Origin: Sagittula sp. P11
Lineage (GTDB): Bacteria > Pseudomonadota > Alphaproteobacteria > Rhodobacterales > Rhodobacteraceae
Direction: 5' to 3'
Assembly (NCBI RefSeq): GCF_002814095.1
Contig: NZ_CP021913.1
Span: 1,240,001-1,304,000, forward strand
DNA: 64,000 nt
In this document: positions 58,197 through 64,000 of the stretch, in pieces
Numbering within the stretch: position 1 is the first letter of the stretch
Layout of the letters: each line of letters begins with the position of its first letter
Translations under genes and position numbers: made by a program
The notes under the pieces: model-generated
What the model was told of the DNA's origin: nothing
Databases searched by the model: none
Seen by the model: only the letters and a program-made list of their open reading frames with translations

Positions 58197-58961
58197 ATGG
58201 ATCAGACAGGACAAGAGCTCGCAGGCAAGGTGGCGCTGATCACCGGGGCAAGCCGCGGCATCGGCGCGGACACCGCACGCGCCTTCGCGGCCGCGGGCGC
58301 AAAGGTGGCACTGGTCGCCCGCAGCGCCGAGGCGGTTGCCGATCTGGCGGGCGAAATCGGCCCGCAGGCGGTGGCGGTGCCTTGCGACATATCGCGCTAC
58401 TGGGAGATGGAGCAGGCCGTGGCCAACTGCCTGACGGCCCACGGGCGGCTGGACATCCTGGTGAACAACGCGGGCGTGATCGAACCCATCGCGCACCTGG
58501 CAGAGGCCGACCCGGACGCCTGGGGACAGGTAATCGACATCAACCTCAAGGGCGTCTTCCACGGCATGCGCGCCGCGCTGCCGGTGATGCTGGCACAGGG
58601 CGGCGGCTCGATCCTGACGATCGGGTCGGGCGCGGCACATGGCCCGGTCGAGGCCTGGTCGCACTACTGCGCCTCCAAGGCCGGGGCGCTGATGCTGACG
58701 AAGATGGCCCACAAGGAATACGGCGACCAGGGCATCCGCGCGATCTCGCTCTCGCCCGGCACCGTGGCGACGCAGATGCAGCGCGAGATCAAGGCCTCCG
58801 GCATCAACCCGGTCAGCCAGCTTGCCTGGGAAGACCATATCCCGCCGGAATGGGTGGCGAAGACCCTGCTGTGGATGTGCTCGGACAAGGCCGACAGCTT
58901 CCTCGGGGACGAGATCTCGCTGCGCGACCCCGACATCCGCGCGAAGGTCGGCGTCGCGTGA
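58197..58961 (+). CDS. Short-chain dehydrogenase/reductase (SDR), coupled to a crotonase-like gene
   Basis: This 254-residue SDR has KVALITGASRGIGADTARAF, ILVNNAGVIEPIAHL, Ser in ILTIGSGAAHG and the YxxxK pair in SHYCASKAGALMLTK. Arg in LVARSAEAV after strand 2 suggests NADP(H) preference. The C-terminus DSFLGDEISLRDPDIRAKVG departs from the usual GQxxxVDGG ending. The stop overlaps the GTG of the next gene. The substrate is unknown; a role in acyl or alcohol metabolism is suggested by the partner. Confidence 0.9.
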   Translation: MDQTGQELAGKVALITGASRGIGADTARAFAAAGAKVALVARSAEAVADLAGEIGPQAVAVPCDISRYWEMEQAVANCLTAHGRLDILVNNAGVIEPIAHLAEADPDAWGQVIDINLKGVFHGMRAALPVMLAQGGGSILTIGSGAAHGPVEAWSHYCASKAGALMLTKMAHKEYGDQGIRAISLSPGTVATQMQREIKASGINPVSQLAWEDHIPPEWVAKTLLWMCSDKADSFLGDEISLRDPDIRAKVGVA

Positions 58962-59563
58962 TCCGGCTGGACAGGGAGGGCGACCTCTGGGTCGTCACCA
59001 TCGACCGGCCCGAAAAGGCCAATTCCCTGACCGAAGACATGCTGGAGCGGCTGGCCGGGATCGCCGAGGACGCCCGCGACGCACGGGCCCTCGTGCTGAC
59101 CGGCGCGGGCAAGGTGTTCTCCGCCGGTGCCGACCTCGACGCCGCCAAGGCCGGGCTGGCCGTCTCCCCGCTCTGGGAACGGCTCTCCGGCGCACTGGCC
59201 CGCCACCGTGGCCTGACGATCTGCGCCCTGAACGGCACGGTCGCGGGCGGCGCCATGGGCATGTTCCTCGCCTGCGACCTGCGCATCTCCGTCCCGGGCG
59301 CAAAGATCTTCTACCCGGTGATGAAACTCGGCTTCCTGCCGCAACCCTCCGATCCCGCCCGCCTTGCGGCACTGGCAGGACCCAGCCGCGCCAAGCTGAT
59401 CCTGATGGGCGGCGCCAAGGCGACGGTCGAAGAAGCACTCACCTGGGGCCTCATCGACCGCATCGTCGAAGGCGATCTGCTCACCGCCGCGCGCGACCTC
59501 GCCACCGACACGCTCACGGCAGCCCCGGACCACGCCGCAGGTATCAAGGCCCTGATCCGCTGA
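58958..59563 (+). CDS. Enoyl-CoA hydratase/isomerase-like protein without the catalytic glutamates
   Basis: This 201-residue crotonase-fold protein is shorter than the usual 255-265, lacking most of the C-terminal helices. WVVTIDRPEKANSLTEDMLE and LVLTGAGKVFSAGADLDAAK are normal, so CoA binding and the oxyanion hole (GTVAGGAMGMFLACDLRI) are likely. Gly101 and Val121 stand where hydratases carry their two catalytic Glu residues (IFYPVMKLGFLP). An isomerase, dehalogenase or decarboxylase-like reaction, or no catalysis, is therefore possible. The GTG start overlaps the SDR stop (GTGA). Confidence 0.85.
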   Translation: MIRLDREGDLWVVTIDRPEKANSLTEDMLERLAGIAEDARDARALVLTGAGKVFSAGADLDAAKAGLAVSPLWERLSGALARHRGLTICALNGTVAGGAMGMFLACDLRISVPGAKIFYPVMKLGFLPQPSDPARLAALAGPSRAKLILMGGAKATVEEALTWGLIDRIVEGDLLTAARDLATDTLTAAPDHAAGIKALIR

Positions 59564-59572
59564 GGGCGGCTT

Positions 59573-59846
59573 CGGATTGCTCCGCAATCCGACCGGCGCG
59601 CCCTCCGGGCGCGCAAACCCTCTCGACCACCTGCACCCTTCGATGAACAGATCAAGGGTTTCTCCTCGCTTTCGCGAGGCGACCCGCCGGGGGCTCCGCC
59701 CCCGCCGCGCCTTCGGCGCGACTCCCCCGAGGTATTTGGACCAAGATGAAGTGATCGGGGGCACGTCCTCTTCATCTTGGTCCAAATACCTCGGGGTGAG
59801 GCTGAAAGCCGAGGGGCGGAGCCCCTTGCGCGCCCGAAGGGCGCGC
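59573..59846. repeat. Large mirror-symmetric multi-hairpin repeat element
   Basis: From left to right there are five perfect mini-hairpins: 59573-59591, 59596-59614, 59664-59679, 59688-59704 and 59706-59720. Then comes a perfect 27-base inverted repeat with arms at 59725-59751 and 59770-59796 and an 18-base spacer. Then come hairpins at 59800-59810, 59813-59825 and 59828-59846. The last two mirror the fourth and second on the left. The arms hold the core GAGGTATTTGGACCAAGATG. It fills the gap between the crotonase-like gene and adenine deaminase. Confidence 0.85.
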
Positions 59847-59967
59847 CTGTCGGAGACCGGGCAAGCTTTCGAAGAAAGCGCGGGCCGGGCTTCGATGCCC
59901 CCTAGGGCTCTTTTCCCCGGTGGTGGGTCGTGTACCGTGGACCCGAGTCAGGCAGGAGGCGGCGGGC

Positions 59968-61662
59968 ATGGGTATTCTGGAAACGCGGATCGCGCAGGGG
60001 CGCGGCGACGAGGTGGCGGACGTCGTGCTGCGCGGCGGCCGGCTGCTGGATCTCGTCACCGGGGAATTGCTCGACGGCGACGTGGCGATCTGTGGCGACC
60101 GGATCGTCGGCACGCTCGAGACCTACGAGGGACGTGAGGTGATCGACGTCGGTGGCGCAATCCTCGTGCCGGGCTTCATCGACACCCACCTGCACATCGA
60201 ATCCTCACTGGTCACGCCGTTCGAGTTCGACCGCTGCGTCGGTCCGCGCGGCGTCACCACCGCGATATGCGATCCGCACGAGATTGCCAATGTCATCGGT
60301 GCAGAGGGCATCCGGTACTTCCAGAAGGCCTCCCTGCACACGCTCATGGACATCCGCGTGCAGCTGTCCTCCTGCGTGCCCTCGACGCATATGGAGACCG
60401 CCGGGGCGGAACTCGGCGCGGAAGCGTTGCAGGCGCTCATGGGGCACCGCAGCGGGCTGGGGCTGGCGGAATTCATGAACTATCCCGGGGTGATCCACCG
60501 CGATCCGGGCTGCATGGAGAAGCTGGCGCTCTTCGACGGCGGGCATATCGACGGCCATTGTCCGCTGCTCTCGGGGCGCGACCTGAACGCCTATATCGCG
60601 GCGGGCATCCGGACGGAGCACGAGGCGACCTCGGCCCCCGAGGCGCTCGAGAAGCTGCGCAAGGGGATGCGGGTGCTGATCCGCGAGGGCTCCGTGTCCA
60701 AGGACCTGCACGCGCTGCAGCCGCTGCTGGACGAACGAACGGCGCCCTTGATGTGCCTGTGCACCGACGACCGCAATCCGCTCGACATCGGCGAGCACGG
60801 CCACCTCGACTACATGATCCGCGAACTGATCCGGCTGGGGACGCCGCCGCTGGCGGCCTACCGTGCCGCGACGCTGTCGGCGGCAGAGGCGTTTGGCCTG
60901 AAGGACCGCGGCATGATCGCCCCGGGCAAGCGGGCGGACATCGTGGCGCTCGGCTCGCTCGAGGCCTGCGATGCGCGCATGGTCATGGCGGGCGGCGTGG
61001 TGCTGTCGGACGCGGCCTTTGCCGCGCGGCAGGTGATCGAGCCGGTGGGGCGCGGGTCGGTCAGGGCACCCAGGGTCGGCGCCACGGACTTCCGCCACCG
61101 CGGCAACAGGGTGGAGACCGACGTGATCGGCATCCGCGAGGGCCAGATCCTCACCGACCACCTGCACGAGGACATCGCGATCGCCGATGGCGACAAGGCC
61201 CCGGACACCGACCGCGATCTCGTCCGCATCGCGGTAGTGGAGCGGCATGGCCGGAACGGCAACATCGCCACCGGCTTCGTCAGGGGGTTCGGGCTGAAGG
61301 CGGGAGCCATCGCCTCCACCGTCTGTCACGACCACCACAACATCGCCTGCGTGGGCGTCTCCTACGAGGACATGGCCGTGGCCGCCAACCGGCTGGGCGA
61401 GATCGAGGGCGGGTTTGTCGTGGTCCGGGACGGGGCCGTCCTGGCAGAACTGGCGCTGCCGGTGGCGGGCCTCATGTCGCTTGAGCCGTTCGAGGTGGTG
61501 CGCGACACGCTGGAAGACCTCCGCGCGGCGGCGAAATCGCTGGGCGTGACGCTGGAGGAGCCGTTCCTGCAGCTGGCCTTCCTCGCGCTGCCGGTGATCC
61601 CCGCCCTGAAGATCACCGACCGGGGCATGGTCGACGTGGTGAAGTTCGAGATCATTTCCTGA
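59968..61662 (+). CDS. ade: Adenine deaminase
   Basis: This 564-residue amidohydrolase-superfamily enzyme converts adenine to hypoxanthine in purine salvage. [18 protein letters not shown] carries the first metal pair, followed by [66 protein letters not shown] and [20 protein letters not shown]. The [12 protein letters not shown] segment and a C-terminal domain of about 170 residues are as in bacterial Ade. An AGGAGG site lies before this ATG; upstream in-frame codons are not conserved. It is a single gene after the large repeat element. Confidence 0.96.
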   Translation: MGILETRIAQGRGDEVADVVLRGGRLLDLVTGELLDGDVAICGDRIVGTLETYEGREVIDVGGAILVPGFIDTHLHIESSLVTPFEFDRCVGPRGVTTAICDPHEIANVIGAEGIRYFQKASLHTLMDIRVQLSSCVPSTHMETAGAELGAEALQALMGHRSGLGLAEFMNYPGVIHRDPGCMEKLALFDGGHIDGHCPLLSGRDLNAYIAAGIRTEHEATSAPEALEKLRKGMRVLIREGSVSKDLHALQPLLDERTAPLMCLCTDDRNPLDIGEHGHLDYMIRELIRLGTPPLAAYRAATLSAAEAFGLKDRGMIAPGKRADIVALGSLEACDARMVMAGGVVLSDAAFAARQVIEPVGRGSVRAPRVGATDFRHRGNRVETDVIGIREGQILTDHLHEDIAIADGDKAPDTDRDLVRIAVVERHGRNGNIATGFVRGFGLKAGAIASTVCHDHHNIACVGVSYEDMAVAANRLGEIEGGFVVVRDGAVLAELALPVAGLMSLEPFEVVRDTLEDLRAAAKSLGVTLEEPFLQLAFLALPVIPALKITDRGMVDVVKFEIIS

Positions 61663-61721
61663 GCGCGCCCCGGCCCGGGGCGGGAGGCGGCGCGAAGCCC
61701 CGCCCTACGAACCGCTGTGCC

Positions 61722-62234
61722 TCAGTGCAGGTTGCGCCAGATCCCCCGCAGCGGACCGGCCATGCCGAGGATCGGGTCGGTCTCCGGCAGCGGCACGCCG
61801 GCGATGGCGGCGCGGTCGCCTGCCTGCATCTCGCCCTTGCGGCGGGTGCTGTAGCCCTCCTGCCCCGGCGGATAGGCGCCGCAGATGCGGAAGTCCTCCG
61901 ACTGAGACACGCGGCAATGGCCCGTCCCCGCGGGCAGGACCAGCGCGTCCCCGGCCTCTACCGCAACCGTCCGGCCGCCGGGACCGCCCAGTTGCAGCCG
62001 GGCAGAACCGCTTGCCACGGCCAGCGCCTCGTGTGCGTCGGGGTGGTAATGGTGGTATGGGAAGACGGTGTAGACCCATGTGCCCCTCCAGCCGTTGGCC
62101 TTCAGCATGGCGCAGGTTTCGTCCGGCCCACCGCTGTCGAAGGCGCCCTTGTAGAGCACAACCGGAAGCTCCGGATTGTTCGGCACGTCGTTTGACGGTG
62201 CGAGGGCGATACGTGTGATCGTCGGTTCCGCCAT
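61722..62234 (-). CDS. Cupin-domain protein
   Basis: This 170-residue single-domain cupin has the first motif VFPYHHYHPDAHEALAVASG, with His and Glu metal ligands, and the second in DALVLPAGTGHCRVSQSEDF with the late His. GAYPPGQEGYSTRRKGEMQ follows. It resembles YjlB-type cupins of unknown role. The start is the ATG next to the family N-terminus, with an AGGTG site; upstream codons in the open frame belong to the lipoprotein gene in another register. It starts one base after that gene's stop. Confidence 0.88.
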   Translation of the reverse strand: MAEPTITRIALAPSNDVPNNPELPVVLYKGAFDSGGPDETCAMLKANGWRGTWVYTVFPYHHYHPDAHEALAVASGSARLQLGGPGGRTVAVEAGDALVLPAGTGHCRVSQSEDFRICGAYPPGQEGYSTRRKGEMQAGDRAAIAGVPLPETDPILGMAGPLRGIWRNLH

Positions 62235-62235
62235 G

Positions 62236-62628
62236 TCAGGTACACCTGTTGTACACGAGGGGATCGGAGACGGTTGCACCTTCCACGTCGCGGCGGATGA
62301 GGGTCTGGCCGTCGGCTTGCAGGTCGAAGAGGAACTCCGCGTCCCACGTCTGCCCCTCGCCGCTTGCGGCAAAGGAGGCGCGCAGATGATCCGGCCTGGC
62401 CTCCGTCACCCGTTCCAGCCTGTGGCGGCTTTCATAGAAGGTGAGCATGGTGGGCCCGATCCCGAGGAAACCCTTGGCATCGGCGCGGGTCGGGTCGCAG
62501 TCGGCAGGGTTGATGCCCCAGCGCCCCTGGAAGGCGGGCGGTATGTCGTCCGGCAGAGCCGTGTCCTGCGGCAGGCAGGCGGCCAGCACCGGCAGCACGA
62601 GCGCCATGGGCAGAAAGCGTGCGATCAT
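62236..62628 (-). CDS. Small lipoprotein of unknown function
   Basis: The protein has 130 residues. MIARFLPMALVLPVLAAC is a lipoprotein signal with the lipidated Cys at 18. The mature part contains FQGRWGINPADCDPTRADAK, GIGPTMLTFYESRHRLERV and DAEFLFDLQADGQTLIRRDV, a small beta-rich domain with a short Cys-bounded loop. It looks like a lipocalin-size envelope protein. No named family is recognised. It is the first gene of a two-gene unit with the cupin. Confidence 0.78.
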   Translation of the reverse strand: MIARFLPMALVLPVLAACLPQDTALPDDIPPAFQGRWGINPADCDPTRADAKGFLGIGPTMLTFYESRHRLERVTEARPDHLRASFAASGEGQTWDAEFLFDLQADGQTLIRRDVEGATVSDPLVYNRCT

Positions 62629-62827
62629 GCGGGACCCGGGGTGCGGACGCGCCGCGGGGCGTCGTCCTCCACGAGGGTGCCGCAGAACAGGGTTCGGACG
62701 AGATAGCGTATCATGCCGGCACAACGCCGGCGGGGCGCGGCGGTTCCAGCGTCGTCGTTCAACTCTCAGATGAACCGCGCGCGCCATGACGGACCGGCCC
62801 CCGGTCAGATGGCGCGCGCAACCCGTA

Positions 62828-64000
62828 TCAGAGCCGGTTCAGCAGCGTCGCGGTCGGCCATGCGTCGGCGGGCAGGCCCAGTTCCTTCTGCACGTCCCGC
62901 ACCGCGTTGCGCGTGCCGCTGCCGAGGATGCCGTCGATCTCGCCCACGTCGAAACCACGCTCGGCCAGCTTGCTCTGCAGCAGCTTCATCTGGTCGCCGG
63001 ACAGGCCCGGTTCCGGGTTGCCGGTCTCGTAGGGTTCGGCGCCCATCAGCCGGGTGCCGAAGTAGGCCGCCGTCAGCACGTAGGTAAAGCTCTGGTTCCA
63101 CTCGAAATAGACCCGGAAGTTCGGGTAGGCGATGAAGGCCGGGCCTTTGCGCCCCTGCGGGATGATGATCGAGGCCTCAAGCCGCCCGTCGTCCAGTTGC
63201 CCGCTGCGCGCGCGCACGCCAAGCTGCTCCCACTCCGCCACGGTCTTCGTGGTCTGAAGCCCGGTCTCGTACCAGTCCAGATCCTCCGGCAGCACCACCT
63301 CCTGCAGCCACGGCTCGTTCGGGCGCCAGCCGAGGTGCGACAGCATCTTCGCCCCGGACAGGAGCGCATCGGGCGGCGAGGTCTTGAGCGAGACATGCCC
63401 GTCGCCGTCGCCGTCCACCCCGTTCTCGAGGATGTCCTTCGGCAGCATCTGGACCATGCCGATTTCCCCGGCCCAGGCGCCGGTGGTCGTCGCCGGGTCG
63501 AAGTCGCCCTGTTCGTACAGCGTCAGCGCCGAGAAGACCTGCGGGCGGAAGATTTCCGGGCGGCGGCAATCGTGCGCCAGCGTCACCAGCGCGTTCGCGG
63601 TGTTGAAGTCGCCCTGGTAGCCGCCGTAATCCGTTTCGAACGCCCAGAAGGCCAGCAGGACGCCCGGGGCGATGCCGTATTCACTTTGTATGCGGTCGAA
63701 GACCTCCGACCACTGCCGCGCCTTCTGCAGGCCGGTGTCCAGCCGGTTCTGGGAGATCAGCTTTCTCGAAAACGTGATGAACGGGTCCTGAAAGATGCCC
63801 TGGCGACGATCCGCCTTCAGCACTGCCTCGCTTTTCGAGATGCCGGAAAAGAACCGTTCGACCGTCGCGGGATCATGCCCTTCGGCCACCGCCTGGTCCT
63901 TAAGCCCCTGCACGAAGGACGAAAAGCTGCCGCCGCAGGGCACGTCCTGTGCAGAAAGCGGGCCGGACAGGGCCGTGGCCGCAAGGACCAGGCCAAGAAG
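62828..64000 (-). CDS. MltB-family lytic murein transglycosylase with C-terminal peptidoglycan-binding domain (5' end outside the window)
   Basis: 390 residues are visible; the frame is open to the window edge. The first visible residues, LLGLVLAATALSGPLSAQDV, are the end of a signal peptide. The catalytic region has LLAFWAFETDYGGYQGDFNT with the catalytic Glu, PQVFSALTLYEQGD and AGEIGMVQMLPKDILENGVD. The last 60 residues, LSGDQMKLLQSKLAERGFDV to ATLLNRL, form a peptidoglycan-binding type 1 domain. It should cleave glycan strands in the periplasm, giving anhydro-muropeptides. The true start lies just beyond base 64000. Confidence 0.93.
   Translation of the reverse strand, partial: LLGLVLAATALSGPLSAQDVPCGGSFSSFVQGLKDQAVAEGHDPATVERFFSGISKSEAVLKADRRQGIFQDPFITFSRKLISQNRLDTGLQKARQWSEVFDRIQSEYGIAPGVLLAFWAFETDYGGYQGDFNTANALVTLAHDCRRPEIFRPQVFSALTLYEQGDFDPATTTGAWAGEIGMVQMLPKDILENGVDGDGDGHVSLKTSPPDALLSGAKMLSHLGWRPNEPWLQEVVLPEDLDWYETGLQTTKTVAEWEQLGVRARSGQLDDGRLEASIIIPQGRKGPAFIAYPNFRVYFEWNQSFTYVLTAAYFGTRLMGAEPYETGNPEPGLSGDQMKLLQSKLAERGFDVGEIDGILGSGTRNAVRDVQKELGLPADAWPTATLLNRL

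Noticed and set aside
1-64000. CRISPR arrays, prophage genes, insertion sequences, rRNA genes and replication origins
   Set aside because: None seen: no regularly spaced repeats, transposase or phage proteins, or ribosomal RNA sequence on either strand.

Overview
The window is a high-GC (about two thirds G+C) bacterial chromosome segment, densely packed with genes and showing strong G/C third-position bias. Gene content points to an alphaproteobacterium of the Rhodobacteraceae (Roseobacter group). The signs are an rpsA / ihfB / lapA / trpF neighbourhood, a Rhodobacter-type porin, DUF2125 and DUF3576 proteins, a complete TRAP transporter, a SqrR/BigR-type ArsR regulator, and dispersed intergenic repeats built round a GGTATTT...GATGAAG core. 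There is no prophage, insertion sequence, CRISPR array or other obvious accessory island. This assignment is inferred from content and was not tested by a search.

Layout. 1-8.5 kb: end of an enolase-superfamily gene, a two-cysteine ArsR regulator coupled to an amidase, an acyl-CoA synthetase, DUF1992, a methyltransferase, an SRAP DNA-protein crosslink protein and a glycoside hydrolase with an acidic linker and a hydrophobic tail. 8.6-14.5 kb: a D-amino-acid-dehydrogenase-like gene, dctP, dctQ, dctM and a BASS-like transporter on the minus strand, with a divergent Asp/Glu-type racemase. 14.5-16.4 kb: a kinase gene overlapping a gene that fuses a barrel-like domain to a methylglyoxal-synthase-like domain, then tRNA-Gly. 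16.6-22.8 kb: ABC exporter, 5'-nucleotidase, and a tightly overlapping DUF952 / DUF1330 / pyrD / arsC operon.

22.8-30.7 kb: a fadJ-like / fadI-like pair whose visible catalytic residues are largely lost, then trpF, lapA, ihfB and rpsA, with a clear sigma-70-type promoter and a terminator-like hairpin in the rpsA leader. 30.7-36.5 kb: ZIP-like permease, CorA-type transporter, a PhnM homologue lacking most metal-binding motifs, a Pho-box-like repeat array followed by an orphan terminator, a glycosyltransferase and a DUF3576 lipoprotein. 36.7-44.1 kb: major porin, TPR-sulfotransferase, YggS, a MocR regulator, ribF, a YcgN-type protein and threonine aldolase. 44.1-52.4 kb: hspQ, a lytic transglycosylase lipoprotein, an MBL-fold protein, lolA, ftsK and dapC. 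52.7-64 kb: amidase, UbiH-type hydroxylase, two SDRs, a DUF2125 protein, an enoyl-CoA-hydratase-like protein, adenine deaminase, a cupin, a small lipoprotein and an MltB-type transglycosylase that runs off the end.

Most of the content is housekeeping. The points most worth a second look are: (i) the kinase plus barrel/methylglyoxal-synthase-like fusion operon; (ii) the degenerate beta-oxidation pair; (iii) the Pho-box-like array with its orphan terminator beside a degenerate PhnM; (iv) the rpsA leader attenuator candidate; (v) a dispersed multi-hairpin repeat family with a large mirror-symmetric copy at 59.6-59.8 kb.
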